A program made the translations under genes and the position numbers. A stretch of DNA of 64,000 nt from Colwellia psychrerythraea 34H (GTDB lineage: Bacteria; Pseudomonadota; Gammaproteobacteria; Enterobacterales; Alteromonadaceae), in assembly GCF_000012325.1 (NCBI RefSeq), contig NC_003910.7:4216001-4280000 (forward strand), in the 5' to 3' direction. A model generated the notes under the pieces. That model worked only from the letters and a program-made list of their open reading frames with translations. It ran no database searches and was not told the DNA's origin. Below, piece by piece: positions 18,704-28,331 of the stretch; the stretch's first letter is position 1; every line of letters starts with the position of its first letter.

Positions 18704-19987
18704 TTAACTCTTTTCAGCTGACGCTTTAATATTACTTTGCATCGTATGGCTGAACCAATCGATAAAATTCACCACGCCAAACTCAAAGGTCGTTGAGTAA
18801 GGTCCAGGTTGGTAAGCCTTAGAATTAATACCTTTTTGATTATTCTCAGCTAACGTTCTGTCTTGCACATTGGTTGCATCCCATACTTGGCGTAATTGGG
18901 CAACATCATAATCAACACCTTCTACTGCGTCTTTATGGACTATCCACTTGGTGGTTACTTGAGTTTTTTGTGCGCCTAATGGGATCACCTGAAAGGCAAT
19001 TAAATGATCTCCCATCGCGTGACTCCACGAGTTAGGTAGGTGCAAAATTCGCATCGAACCCAGATCAGGGTTTTTAATACGGCCCATTAATTTTTTACAA
19101 CCCGCTTTACCGTCAATCGTCATCGATACGGTGCCTTCAAGTAACGGCATACGTACTATGCGGTTACGTAAACCATGGCCATGTGAAACATGCTTATATG
19201 GAATGCCTTCTGCTTCCCACATTGCTTGTTTAGCCGCTACCTGTGCCTTGAATTCATCACTAGCGCGTGGATCTTCAGTATCATCCCACTCTAATAAAGT
19301 ATTTAATAGTTCAGGGTGATTGCCGCTACAGTGATAACACTCACGGTTATTTTCAATCACTAACTTCCAGTTAGCATCTTCAATTAAAGTGCTTTCTACA
19401 GCGACCTTACAATTATCTAAATCATATGGTTCTAGGTAATGGGTTAAATCATCGAAGAAACCATCGATATTTGTTGGATTTTCACTCAGAGAAACAAAAA
19501 TATAACCACCAGCAACACGACAATTAACTTTGTGCAGACCATAATCATTCTTATCGAAATCATCGCCCATTTCAGTGCCTGCAAAGAGTAAATTGCCATC
19601 TAATTCATAAGTCCATTGATGATAAGGACATACTAACTTAGGTACCTTACCTTGTTTAACTAAACAAATTTTAGAACCACGATGACGACAAGTATTATGA
19701 AAAGCGCGTACTTCACCATTTTGATCTCTGATAACAGTAATCGGGTTATCGCCAATATCTAAGGTGATAAAATTACCATTATCTGGAATTTCGCCAGTGA
19801 TGCCAACGAACAGCCATTCTTTGTAAAAAATTTGTTCCATTTCTACTTGAAAAACATCGGCGTCGCTATAAAACTGCTGTGGTAAAGAAAACGTTATTGG
19901 GTGTTTTTCTAATGCATCCGCAACAGCCTGCGCTGATTTATTTGGTGAAGTAACTAGTAAACTTTCGTGTTCATGTGAGCAAGACAT
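18704..19987 (-). CDS. gbcA: GbcA, Rieske-type glycine betaine monooxygenase, oxygenase subunit
   Basis: 427 aa. N-terminal Rieske 2Fe-2S domain: 'CRHRGSKICLVKQGKVPKLVCPYHQWTYELDG' spans the CxH...CxxH ligands (about residues 97-128). The catalytic domain has mononuclear iron ligands in 'ENNRECYHCSGNHPELL'. GbcA with the reductase GbcB oxidatively demethylates glycine betaine to dimethylglycine, releasing formaldehyde and consuming O2 and NAD(P)H. It is divergent from gbcB across a 352-bp promoter region, as in pseudomonads. Confidence 0.93.
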   Translation of the reverse strand: MSCSHEHESLLVTSPNKSAQAVADALEKHPITFSLPQQFYSDADVFQVEMEQIFYKEWLFVGITGEIPDNGNFITLDIGDNPITVIRDQNGEVRAFHNTCRHRGSKICLVKQGKVPKLVCPYHQWTYELDGNLLFAGTEMGDDFDKNDYGLHKVNCRVAGGYIFVSLSENPTNIDGFFDDLTHYLEPYDLDNCKVAVESTLIEDANWKLVIENNRECYHCSGNHPELLNTLLEWDDTEDPRASDEFKAQVAAKQAMWEAEGIPYKHVSHGHGLRNRIVRMPLLEGTVSMTIDGKAGCKKLMGRIKNPDLGSMRILHLPNSWSHAMGDHLIAFQVIPLGAQKTQVTTKWIVHKDAVEGVDYDVAQLRQVWDATNVQDRTLAENNQKGINSKAYQPGPYSTTFEFGVVNFIDWFSHTMQSNIKASAEKS

Positions 19988-20128
19988 AAGTAATTCCTCT
20001 GTTCTTTATATTCGACAAAATAGATGTCGCTTTTTTTTAGTTAAAATGAACAACTTTATCGAATCAAGTGTTCACATTATTTGTTGTTAGATATTGAGTC
20101 CCACGGCGTCAATCGGTTTACCTAAAAA

Positions 20129-20172
20129 CGACCAAAAAGCGAATTAATACCGACCAAAAAGCGAATTAATAC
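20129..20172. repeat. Two exact 22-bp tandem repeats in the gbcA-gbcB promoter region
   Basis: The unit starting 'cgaccaaaaagcgaattaa' is repeated exactly (20129-20150 and 20151-20172), and a degenerate third start follows ('cagccaaaaaa'). A period of 22 bp is about two helical turns, as expected for tandem activator sites. GbdR is an obvious candidate, but this is not shown. Confidence 0.6.
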
Positions 20173-20200
20173 CAGCCAAAAAAAGTAATTATTAAATAAA

Positions 20201-20214
20201 TTGATCTAGATCAA
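20201..20214. promoter_or_regulatory. FNR/ANR-type box in gbcA-gbcB divergent promoter
   Basis: TTGATCTAGATCAA, a perfect palindrome and perfect FNR consensus, 132 bp upstream of gbcB and 220 bp upstream of gbcA. Confidence 0.65.
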
Positions 20215-20339
20215 AATTATTACACAAAGGATAATTTTTAGAGCTGGCAAAAACGACTACATTCATGTCGCTTTTAGTTAAGTGGTTGATAAGTACTTAG
20301 CGCATCGTATTGCCATAACTATAATATTCGGATCCACTC

Positions 20340-21437
20340 ATGATAAACACCTCCCAATACTCTGTTAACACGCAAACATGGACCAATGGGCGTCACGATG
20401 TTCAATGCGTTAAAGTGATTGACGAAACCATTGATGCACGTACCTATTGCTTTACCAGCACAGAGCCTGTAATGCACTTTTTCAAACCTGGCCAATTCGT
20501 GACGCTAGAATTAGAAATTGACGGTATGCAAGTATTGCGTAGTTACACTATTTCATCATCTCCTTCAGTGCCATACAGTTTTTCAATCACTGTAAAAAGA
20601 ATGCCTGGAGGTCAAGTATCAAATTGGCTGCATGATAACCTTAAACAAGGTGATCAAATCGCGGTGCATGGCCCGGTAGGTATATTCAATTGCATCGATA
20701 TTACGGCCGAAAAAGTTTTATTACTCTCTGGTGGTGTTGGTATAACACCAGTGATGTCAATGGCCCGTTGGTGGTTTGATACCAACGGTGATGTTGATAT
20801 GGTTTTTGCCCATAGTGCCCGCACCCCTAAGGACATAATATATCGTCGCGAACTTGAGTATATGGATTCCAGAATAACTAACTTCAATCTCAACTTTATT
20901 TGTGAGAGGTATGACATTGGCGATAGCTGGAGCGGTTTTTGTGGCTTCTTCGATGAACAAAAGCTTCGAATGATAGCGCCTGATTTTCTCGATCGCACCA
21001 TTTATTGTTGTGGACCGACGCCTTATATGACTGCTGTCAAAAGTATGTTGCAAAATATAGGCTTTGACATGGCCAATTACCATGAAGAAAGTTTTGGTGC
21101 GCCACCGGAAGAAGCACAACTCGACGCTGAACAGCAAATGGAAGATGCCGCAGGCGAATCAATCGATGACGATACTTTAATAGAAGTAGCATTTAGCAAA
21201 ACGGGTAAATCAGTCAAGATACAACCCGGTGGCACAGTGCATTTAGCCGCTTCACAAGTTGGCCTTCATATTCCTAAAGCTTGTGGTATGGGCATATGCG
21301 GCACCTGTAAAGTGAAAAAAATTCATGGTGAAGTGATTATGTCACATAACGGTGGCATCACAGATGAAGATGTTGCTGATGGATATATTCTTAGCTGCTG
21401 TAGTGTTCCTCAAGGTGATGTTTCAGTCGAATATTAA
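20340..21437 (+). CDS. gbcB: GbcB, ferredoxin-NAD(P)H reductase component of glycine betaine monooxygenase
   Basis: 365 aa. FAD domain with 'LRSYTISSSPS' (about residue 68), NAD-binding domain starting 'KVLLLSGGVGITPVMSMARWW' (about 124), and a C-terminal plant-type 2Fe-2S ferredoxin domain with 'ACGMGICGTCKVKK' plus a last ligand in 'LSCCSVPQGDV'. It passes electrons from NAD(P)H to the Rieske centre of GbcA. Separate transcription unit, divergent from gbcA, with its own terminator. Confidence 0.92.
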   Translation: MINTSQYSVNTQTWTNGRHDVQCVKVIDETIDARTYCFTSTEPVMHFFKPGQFVTLELEIDGMQVLRSYTISSSPSVPYSFSITVKRMPGGQVSNWLHDNLKQGDQIAVHGPVGIFNCIDITAEKVLLLSGGVGITPVMSMARWWFDTNGDVDMVFAHSARTPKDIIYRRELEYMDSRITNFNLNFICERYDIGDSWSGFCGFFDEQKLRMIAPDFLDRTIYCCGPTPYMTAVKSMLQNIGFDMANYHEESFGAPPEEAQLDAEQQMEDAAGESIDDDTLIEVAFSKTGKSVKIQPGGTVHLAASQVGLHIPKACGMGICGTCKVKKIHGEVIMSHNGGITDEDVADGYILSCCSVPQGDVSVEY

Positions 21438-21444
21438 AATTTAG

Positions 21445-21512
21445 ACCCATTCCACATGAAGGTACAGGATTCAACGGGTATATATACCCGTTCCACTTGA
21501 AGATGATATTTT
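21445..21512. repeat. Dispersed repeat copy at gbcB 3' end
   Basis: 'ccattccacatgaaggtacaggattcaacggg' and then 'cccgttccacttgaagatg' form an inverted pair related to the repeat at 18220 and 18540; the right arm runs into the gbcB terminator stem. Confidence 0.5.
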
Positions 21513-21537
21513 AACTAAAATATCATCTTTTTTTTTT
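21500..21537 (+). terminator. Intrinsic terminator after gbcB
   Basis: 13-bp perfect stem (aagatgatatttt / aaaatatcatctt), loop aact, then a run of about 8-10 T. Confidence 0.9.
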
Positions 21538-21656
21538 ATGTCGTAAATAGATGTAAAAAAGACGTTAGCTGAATGGTTAGCCACTATTTAGCAAGCTACT
21601 ATCGACTTAATCCAAAACAAAAAAACTACGGCGAATTGAGCCGCGGAGAAAGCAAA

Positions 21657-22910
21657 ATGTTTTACAAAAATGATCAAATAGCCGGTTTCGATGACAGTAT
21701 TTGGCAAGCCATGGAGCAAGAAGACAAACGTCAACAAGATCACGTTGAATTAATTGCCTCAGAAAACTATACCAGTGCGCGCGTGATGCAAGCCCAAGGC
21801 AGTCAACTGACTAACAAATACGCCGAAGGTTATCCTGGTAAACGTTATTACGGCGGCTGTGAACACGTTGATGTGATTGAGCAACTGGCGATTGATCGTG
21901 CAAAAGAATTGTTCGGCGCTGATTACGCTAATGTACAACCTCATTCTGGCTCACAAGCCAATGCCGCAGTCTTTATGGCCTTGCTTAAGCCCGGTGAAAC
22001 GGTGCTGGGCATGAGCTTAGCGCACGGTGGTCATTTAACCCACGGCTCCAAAGTGAGCTTCTCCGGTAAAATTTATAACGCGGTGCAATACGGCTTAAAT
22101 GAAGTAACCGGTGAAATTGACTACGACGAAGTAGCACGTCTTGCAAAAGAGCATCAACCGAAAATGATTATTGCCGGTTTCTCAGCGTATTCACGTGTAG
22201 TTGATTGGCAGCGTTTTCGTGACATTGCCGATAGCATTGGTGCCTGGTTATTTGTTGATATGGCCCACGTTGCCGGTTTAGTGGCCGCAGGTCTGTATCC
22301 TAACCCAGTACCAATTGCCGATGTGGTAACCACCACTACCCATAAAACCTTACGTGGTCCACGTGGCGGCTTGATTTTAGCGAAACAAAATGACGAACTG
22401 GCTAAGAAATTAAATTCAGCGGTTTTCCCAGCAGGTCAAGGTGGCCCATTGATGCATGTTATCGCTGCCAAAGCGATTTGTTTCAAAGAAGCACTTGGTG
22501 AGGGTTATGTTGAGTATCAGCAACAGGTCATCGATAACGCCCGTGAAATGGCGAAAACATTCCAAACCCGTGGTTATAACGTAGTTTCTGGTGGTACGGA
22601 CAATCACCTATTTTTATTGGATTTAATCGATAAAGGTATTACCGGTAAAGACGCGGATGCTGCGCTGGGCCGCGCTAATATCACGGTCAACAAAAACTCA
22701 GTGCCTAACGACCCGCAATCGCCATTTGTCACCAGTGGTCTGCGTATCGGCACACCGGCCATCACCAGTCGTGGTTTTGGACTTGAAGAAGCAGCAGCAT
22801 TAACGGGTTGGATTTGTGATGTGTTAGATGACATTAGCAATGAGCAAGTGATTGATGACGTGCGAAGTAAAGTGTTGGACTTATGTGAAAAAAATCCGGT
22901 CTACCGCTAG
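21657..22910 (+). CDS. glyA: Serine hydroxymethyltransferase
   Basis: 417 aa from the ATG at 21657, chosen because it follows 'CGGAGAAAGC' and gives the standard GlyA length; an in-frame upstream start at 21573 would add 28 unrelated residues. PLP-dependent: '[19 protein letters not shown]' holds the Schiff-base lysine, with '[10 protein letters not shown]' at the N-terminus. It condenses glycine with 5,10-methylene-THF to serine, using both products of the sarcosine oxidase encoded next to it. Probably a second, pathway-specific glyA; whether another copy exists elsewhere cannot be seen here. First gene of glyA-soxBDAG. Confidence 0.93.
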   Translation: MFYKNDQIAGFDDSIWQAMEQEDKRQQDHVELIASENYTSARVMQAQGSQLTNKYAEGYPGKRYYGGCEHVDVIEQLAIDRAKELFGADYANVQPHSGSQANAAVFMALLKPGETVLGMSLAHGGHLTHGSKVSFSGKIYNAVQYGLNEVTGEIDYDEVARLAKEHQPKMIIAGFSAYSRVVDWQRFRDIADSIGAWLFVDMAHVAGLVAAGLYPNPVPIADVVTTTTHKTLRGPRGGLILAKQNDELAKKLNSAVFPAGQGGPLMHVIAAKAICFKEALGEGYVEYQQQVIDNAREMAKTFQTRGYNVVSGGTDNHLFLLDLIDKGITGKDADAALGRANITVNKNSVPNDPQSPFVTSGLRIGTPAITSRGFGLEEAAALTGWICDVLDDISNEQVIDDVRSKVLDLCEKNPVYR

Positions 22911-22920
22911 GTAACCCGAC

Positions 22921-22954
22921 AGAGAGCTTAGCAGCAGTTTAGCTCTCTTTGTTT
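22921..22954 (+). other. Hairpin in glyA-soxB spacer
   Basis: 8-bp stem (agagagct / agctctct) with a short T-rich tail, 77-bp spacer. Possible partial terminator setting the glyA:sox expression ratio, since the sox genes follow without another clear promoter. Confidence 0.5.
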
Positions 22955-22987
22955 AGCCAATAATACAATGTAGAAAAAGGGTATACC

Positions 22988-24238
22988 ATGCAACAATATT
23001 CAGGATTTGGTTTATTAAAACACTCGTTAACTTACCACGAGAATTGGCAACGGGTTTGGAGTAATCCTACCCCGAAAAAACACTATGATGTTGTTATCAT
23101 AGGCGGTGGTGGACATGGTCTGGCAACGGCTTATTATTTAGCGAAAGAGCATGGCATCACTAACATTGCCGTGATTGAAAAAGGTTATTTAGGCGGCGGT
23201 AATACCGCGCGTAATACCACCATTGTGCGTTCAAACTATTTATGGGACGAAGCGTCTCACTTATATGAGCATTCCTTAAAATTATGGGAAGGCTTAGCAC
23301 AAGAGCTGAACTATAACTTGATGTTTAGTCAACGCGGTGTATTAAACCTAGGCCATACCCTACAAGACATGCGTGATATTGAACGCCGCGTGAATGCTAA
23401 CCGTCTTAACGGCATTGATGGTGAAGTCTTAACCACCGCACAAGTACAAGAAATGGTGCCTATTTTAGATTGCTCAACCAATGCACGTTTTCCGGTGATG
23501 GGCGCTTCATGGCAAGCCCGTGCAGGTACGGCTCGTCACGACGCGGTTGCCTGGGGTTTTGCTCGCGCAGCCGATGCGTTAGGGGTTGATTTATTACAGC
23601 AAACGGAAGTCACTGGCATTCGCCGTAAAGATGGCGCAGTAGAGGGCGTTGAAACCAATCGCGGCTTTATTTCGGCCGGTAAAGTGGCATGTGTCGCTGC
23701 GGGTAACTCCAGTGTTATCGCCAAGATGGTGGGCATGGAATTACCGCTTGAATCTCATCCACTGCAAGCGATGGTATCAGAGCCATTAAAACCAATTTTA
23801 AATACCGTGGTGATGTCCAATCATGTCCACGGGTATGTCAGTCAATCCGATAAAGGTGACTTGGTCATCGGCGCGGGTATTGATGGTTATACCGGTTATG
23901 GTCAGCGCGGCTCTTTTAATGTGGTTGAGCATACTATTGCCGCCATTATCGAAATGTTTCCTATTTTCAGTCGTGTGCGTCTTAATCGCGCCTGGGGCGG
24001 CGTGGTTGATACGTGCCCAGATGCCTGTCCTATCATTTCGAAAACACACATCAAAGGACTGTATTTTAACTGTGGTTGGGGCACGGGTGGTTTTAAGGCT
24101 ACGCCGGGCGCTGGGCATGTCTTTGCGCATACTATCGCCAACGATGAGCCACACCCGTTAGCCAAACCCTTTAGTATCGACCGCTTTTCATCAGGCGAAT
24201 TAATTGACGAACACGGCGCTGCCGGTGTTGCGCACTAA
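22988..24238 (+). CDS. soxB: Sarcosine oxidase, beta subunit
   Basis: 416 aa FAD-dependent amine oxidase of the DadA/SoxB family: '[24 protein letters not shown]' at about residue 35 for FAD and '[16 protein letters not shown]' containing the region of covalent FMN attachment in heterotetrameric enzymes. The C-terminal '[20 protein letters not shown]' is typical. With SoxA, D and G it oxidises sarcosine to glycine, making 5,10-methylene-THF and H2O2. Followed by soxD after 12 bp with 'GAGGAAT' upstream. Confidence 0.94.
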   Translation: MQQYSGFGLLKHSLTYHENWQRVWSNPTPKKHYDVVIIGGGGHGLATAYYLAKEHGITNIAVIEKGYLGGGNTARNTTIVRSNYLWDEASHLYEHSLKLWEGLAQELNYNLMFSQRGVLNLGHTLQDMRDIERRVNANRLNGIDGEVLTTAQVQEMVPILDCSTNARFPVMGASWQARAGTARHDAVAWGFARAADALGVDLLQQTEVTGIRRKDGAVEGVETNRGFISAGKVACVAAGNSSVIAKMVGMELPLESHPLQAMVSEPLKPILNTVVMSNHVHGYVSQSDKGDLVIGAGIDGYTGYGQRGSFNVVEHTIAAIIEMFPIFSRVRLNRAWGGVVDTCPDACPIISKTHIKGLYFNCGWGTGGFKATPGAGHVFAHTIANDEPHPLAKPFSIDRFSSGELIDEHGAAGVAH

Positions 24239-24250
24239 GAGGAATTTATT

Positions 24251-24550
24251 ATGTTACTTATCCACTGTCCTTATTGTGAAGAGCTGCGCGAAGAAGAAGA
24301 GTTTAGCCCTGCTGGGCAAGCTCATATCGTGCGCCCACTTCAACCCGAAGAAATTAGTGATGAGCAATGGGCACGTTACTTGTTTTTCCGTAAAAACCCG
24401 CGCGGTTTACATCACGAGATGTGGCTACATGCGGCCGGTTGTCGCAAATATTTCAACGCGACCCGAAACACCGTGACCTATGAAATCATGGAAACTTACA
24501 AAATGGGCCTAAAGCCCAGCGTCACCGCTAGTGAAGAGGGCCAATCATGA
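24251..24550 (+). CDS. soxD: Sarcosine oxidase, delta subunit
   Basis: 99 aa. Zinc-binding small subunit: 'IHCPYCEELREEEEF' gives the CxxC pair, with a later His/Cys region 'HEMWLHAAGCRKYFN'. Needed for assembly of the heterotetramer. Overlaps soxA by 4 bp (ATGA). Confidence 0.94.
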   Translation: MLLIHCPYCEELREEEEFSPAGQAHIVRPLQPEEISDEQWARYLFFRKNPRGLHHEMWLHAAGCRKYFNATRNTVTYEIMETYKMGLKPSVTASEEGQS

Positions 24551-27500
24551 GCCAAGTTAATCGAATCGCTGGAAGCAGCAAACGCATTAATCGCAACCGC
24601 ACCTTAACCTTTAGCTTTAACGGCAAAGAATATACAGGTTTTGAAGGCGATACCGTCGCATCAGCCTTGTTAGCTAATGGTGTTGATGTCGTTGGGCGTA
24701 GTTTTAAGTACTCACGTCCTCGCGGTATTATTACCAGTGACTCGCAAGAGCCGAACGCCATTTTTCAAATTGGCTCGACGCAAGCGACCACTATTCCTAA
24801 CCCACGCGCGACACAAACCGACTTGTACCAAGGATTAACCGCAAGCTCAACCAACGGTTGGCCTAATGTTGATTTCGATTTAATGGGCACCGTGGGCAAA
24901 TTAGGTGGCTCGATGATGCCGCCCGGGTTTTATTACAAAACCTTTATGTTTCCACAATCGTTATGGATGTCATACGAGCACTTAATTCGCAAAGGCGCTG
25001 GTTTAGGGGCAAGTCCTCAGCAAAATGACCCGGACAGTTATGACAAAATGCACCATCATTGTGATGTGATGATTGTCGGTGGTGGTCCTGCGGGCTTAGC
25101 CGCAGCGTTATCTGCTGCGCAAACAGGCGCACGCGTTATCATCAGTGATGAGCAAAATGAATTTGGCGGCAGTTTATTATGCTCAACGCAGCAAATAGAT
25201 GGCCAATTGCCGAGTCAATGGGTAGAAAAAACCGTGGCACAGCTTAGCGAGATGGATAACGTGATGTTACTTCCTCGCAGCACGGTGTTTGGTTATTACG
25301 ACCATAACCTAGTGGGCATTAATGAACGTCGCACCGACCATTTAGGTGAGCATCAACTGCAAAGCACCCGTCAACGCGTGCATAAAGTGCGCGCTAAACA
25401 AGTGATTTTAGCCACCGGTGCTCATGAGCGTCCGCTTGTTTATGGTAACAATGACGTGCCAGGTTGTATGTTAGCCAATGCAATTTCTACCTACATTAAT
25501 CGCTATGATGTAGTACCAGGCAAGCAATTGGTGTTAATGACCACCAATGATAATGCCTACAAAACCGCGATTGATTGGCATCAAGCCGGTCGTAAAGTGG
25601 TCGCTATCGTTGATACGCGAAGCACCTCAAATGGCGACTTGGTCAATAAGGTCAAAAAACTGGGCATCGATATCATCTTTGGCCATGGCGTGATTGAAGT
25701 CAAAGGCAGCAAACGCGTCAAAGGCGTTGAGGTTGCGCCAATCAATGCGAGTAATCACAGTGTTACTGGTCCAGCGAAACATATTGTCTGTGATACGGTT
25801 GCCAGCTCAGGTGGTTGGAGCCCTGTTATTCATTTGTCATCACACACAGGCTCGCGTCCGGTGTGGAACGACGACATTGCGGGGTTTGTACCCGGTGATA
25901 CCGTGCAAAAGCAACACAGTTGCGGTGGACTGGAAGGCGTTTACGCGTTATCAAAAGTCATCAGTGATGGTTTCACCACTGGCGCTGTCGCAGCAGAGGC
26001 CGCAGGCAAAGGTGATGGACGTTATGCGGGGAACTCGCCAACAACCAGCGACCCACAAGAAGATGCGTCCATGGCGCTGTTTCACATACCGCACAGTAAA
26101 AAAACCAGTCGCGCGCCAAAACAGTTTGTTGATTATCAAAATGATGTCACCGCCGCAGGTATTGAACTGGCAAACCGTGAAGGCTTTGAATCGATTGAGC
26201 ATGTCAAACGCTACACCGCGTTAGGTTTTGGTACGGACCAAGGCAAGTTAGGTAATATCAACGGCATGGCAATTACCGCTAAATCGTTAGGTAAAACTAT
26301 CCCTGAAACGGGCACCACTATCTTCCGCCCTATGTATACCCCCACCACGTTTGGCGCCTTAGCGGGTGCGGATGTGAAGCACTTGTTCGACCCAGCACGT
26401 TTTAGCGCTATGCATAAATGGCATTTAGAAAATGGCGCTGAGTTTGAAGATGTTGGCCAATGGAAACGCCCGTGGTACTTCCCACAGCCAGGCGAAACCA
26501 TGCAGCAATCACTCGAGCGTGAATGTTTAGCAACACGTAACAGTGTCGGTATTTTAGATGCTTCGACCTTAGGTAAAATTGATATTCAAGGCAAAGATGC
26601 ACGCGAATTTTTAAACCGCGTCTATACCAACCCATGGAGCAAGTTAGGCGTAGGCAAATGTCGCTACGGCGTTATGTGTAAAGAAGACGGTATGGTCTTT
26701 GATGATGGGGTTACCGTCTGTCTTGACGATAATCGTTTTATCATGACCACCACCACTGGCGGGGCGGCGGGCGTATTGCAATGGTTAGAGCTATGGCATC
26801 AAACCGAGTGGCCTGAGCTGGAGGTGTATTTCTCAACCGTGACTGACCATTGGTCAACCATGACTATCTCAGGACCTAACTCTCGTAAAGTCTTGGAGAA
26901 AATCTGTGATATTGATGTCAGTAATGACAGTTTCAAGTACATGGATTGGCGCGCAGCGACGGTTGCGGGGGTTAAAGCACGCATTTTCCGTATCTCGTTT
27001 ACCGGCGAGCTGTCGTTTGAAATTAACGTGCAAGCAAACTATGGCATGCATGCCTGGAAAGCGGTGATGGCGGCGGGTGAAGAATTTAATATCACCCCGT
27101 ATGGCACCGAAACCATGCATATTTTACGTGCAGAAAAAGGCTTTATCATTGTCGGACAAGACACCGATGGCTCGGTGACACCACAAGATTTAGACATGGA
27201 CTGGGTTGTGGGTAAGAAAAAAGACTTTAGCTTTATTGGTAAACGCTCTTGGACGCGCTTTGACAATAAACGTGACGATCGTAAACAAATGGTGGGCTTG
27301 AAACCGAAAGACCCTACTTTTGTACTGCCTGAAGGCGCACAAATTGTCTTTGAGAAAAACCAATCCATCCCAATGAAAATGGTGGGTCACGTTACCTCAA
27401 GTTATTACAGTGCTTGTATGGGCTACTCGTTTGCCTTAGCAGTCGTTAAAGGCGGTATTAGCCGCAAAGGTGAGAGTGTCTATTTGCCATTAAGTGATGG

Positions 27501-27570
27501 CACCACCGTGGAAGCTGAAATTTGCAGCCCAGTATTTTATGATCCAAAGGGAGACCGTCAAAATGTCTAA
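24547..27570 (+). CDS. soxA: Sarcosine oxidase, alpha subunit
   Basis: 1007 aa, the usual size. An N-terminal ferredoxin-like fold binds NAD region partners ('FEGDTVASALLANGVDVVGRSFKYSRPRG'). The dinucleotide-binding domain has 'DVMIVGGGPAGLAAALSAAQTG' (about residue 175). The C-terminal third is a GcvT-like aminomethyltransferase/folate domain ('LDASTLGKIDIQGKDAREFLNRVY' onward) that transfers the methyl-derived carbon to THF. Overlaps soxG by 8 bp. Local composition looks less AT-rich than the fds genes by eye. Confidence 0.95.
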   Translation: MSQVNRIAGSSKRINRNRTLTFSFNGKEYTGFEGDTVASALLANGVDVVGRSFKYSRPRGIITSDSQEPNAIFQIGSTQATTIPNPRATQTDLYQGLTASSTNGWPNVDFDLMGTVGKLGGSMMPPGFYYKTFMFPQSLWMSYEHLIRKGAGLGASPQQNDPDSYDKMHHHCDVMIVGGGPAGLAAALSAAQTGARVIISDEQNEFGGSLLCSTQQIDGQLPSQWVEKTVAQLSEMDNVMLLPRSTVFGYYDHNLVGINERRTDHLGEHQLQSTRQRVHKVRAKQVILATGAHERPLVYGNNDVPGCMLANAISTYINRYDVVPGKQLVLMTTNDNAYKTAIDWHQAGRKVVAIVDTRSTSNGDLVNKVKKLGIDIIFGHGVIEVKGSKRVKGVEVAPINASNHSVTGPAKHIVCDTVASSGGWSPVIHLSSHTGSRPVWNDDIAGFVPGDTVQKQHSCGGLEGVYALSKVISDGFTTGAVAAEAAGKGDGRYAGNSPTTSDPQEDASMALFHIPHSKKTSRAPKQFVDYQNDVTAAGIELANREGFESIEHVKRYTALGFGTDQGKLGNINGMAITAKSLGKTIPETGTTIFRPMYTPTTFGALAGADVKHLFDPARFSAMHKWHLENGAEFEDVGQWKRPWYFPQPGETMQQSLERECLATRNSVGILDASTLGKIDIQGKDAREFLNRVYTNPWSKLGVGKCRYGVMCKEDGMVFDDGVTVCLDDNRFIMTTTTGGAAGVLQWLELWHQTEWPELEVYFSTVTDHWSTMTISGPNSRKVLEKICDIDVSNDSFKYMDWRAATVAGVKARIFRISFTGELSFEINVQANYGMHAWKAVMAAGEEFNITPYGTETMHILRAEKGFIIVGQDTDGSVTPQDLDMDWVVGKKKDFSFIGKRSWTRFDNKRDDRKQMVGLKPKDPTFVLPEGAQIVFEKNQSIPMKMVGHVTSSYYSACMGYSFALAVVKGGISRKGESVYLPLSDGTTVEAEICSPVFYDPKGDRQNV

Positions 27571-28159
27571 CTCAATCCAGGTAGAATCGCCGCTACACCA
27601 TGCTCAACTTGACCAATTAATTGGCCAATCAAGCGCGGGTGGCATTGTCTTGCATGAGCATAAGTTATTGGGTCACCTTAACTTACGTGGCAACTGTGCG
27701 GATGCTGAATTTTTAGCTGGTGTACAAGAAGCACTCGGGGTCGCACTGCCTATTACGCCGTGTAGCAGCGCCAAGAGTGAGCTCGCACAAATCATGTGGT
27801 TAGCGCCCGATGAATGGTTAATTATTGTCGCCTCAGGCAATGAAGATGAAGTCGAGCAAAAGCTGCGTTCGTATTTAACCGGCCACTTTGCCGTCAGTGA
27901 TATCAGTGGCGCGCAAACTCTGATTGAACTGAGTGGTGAGCATGTTATCGACTTGATGAAAAAATCAACTGGTTATGATTTACACCTGGATAGCTTTCCC
28001 GTGGGTAAAGTCGTGGGTACTACCTTTGCTAAAACGGGTGCGCATATCTTGCGCGTGAGCGAAGATTCGTTTCAGCTGGTGGTACGCCGCAGTTTTTCTG
28101 ACTATGTGTGGTTATGGATCCAACAAGGTAGCCAAGAATACGGCCTGACGATCGTTTAA
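27563..28159 (+). CDS. soxG: Sarcosine oxidase, gamma subunit
   Basis: 198 aa from the ATG at 27563 ('AAGGGAG' upstream). A longer in-frame start at 27494 inside soxA is rejected. GcvT-like fold without catalytic features, 'WLAPDEWLIIV' and 'SGAQTLIELSGEHVIDLM' as in other SoxG. Completes the heterotetramer soxBDAG. Confidence 0.92.
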   Translation: MSNSIQVESPLHHAQLDQLIGQSSAGGIVLHEHKLLGHLNLRGNCADAEFLAGVQEALGVALPITPCSSAKSELAQIMWLAPDEWLIIVASGNEDEVEQKLRSYLTGHFAVSDISGAQTLIELSGEHVIDLMKKSTGYDLHLDSFPVGKVVGTTFAKTGAHILRVSEDSFQLVVRRSFSDYVWLWIQQGSQEYGLTIV

Positions 28160-28184
28160 CGCTTGTTTAGCTAAAACCAATCGC

Positions 28185-28226
28185 CCCTTAACGCACATTG
28201 TTTGTTGTTTCAATGCGCGTTAAGGG
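28185..28226 (+). terminator. Stem-loop after soxG
   Basis: 16-bp stem with one G-U type mismatch (cccttaacgcacattg / caatgcgcgttaaggg), 10-nt loop; no T-run. Probably a terminator-like or RNA-stabilising structure separating sox from purU. Confidence 0.55.
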
Positions 28227-28242
28227 TAGCGATCACTCATTA

Positions 28243-28310
28243 TAAAACCGCTTATGTTTAACTGAATAGCTTGAATGCATAAAGTCATTCTGTTCAAACT
28301 AAGCGGTTTT
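28243..28310 (+). promoter_or_regulatory. Extended hairpin in purU leader
   Basis: An 11-bp perfect outer stem (aaaaccgctta / taagcggtttt) encloses about 46 nt that continue to pair imperfectly. It ends 22 bp before the purU start. Could be an attenuator or an unclassified cis-acting RNA; it does not fit the glycine or THF riboswitch consensus as I know them. Confidence 0.4.
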
Positions 28311-28331
28311 CACTTCAAAATAGGATCGAAC

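Noticed and set aside
21573-21656. Longer start for glyA
   Set aside because: The extra 28 residues match no GlyA; the ATG at 21657 has a good ribosome site and gives standard length.
21538-21656. Glycine riboswitch ahead of glyA-sox
   Set aside because: The leader is short and lacks the two-aptamer pattern; no support.
27494-27562. Longer start for soxG
   Set aside because: Would overlap soxA by over 70 bp; the ATG at 27563 has a strong ribosome site.
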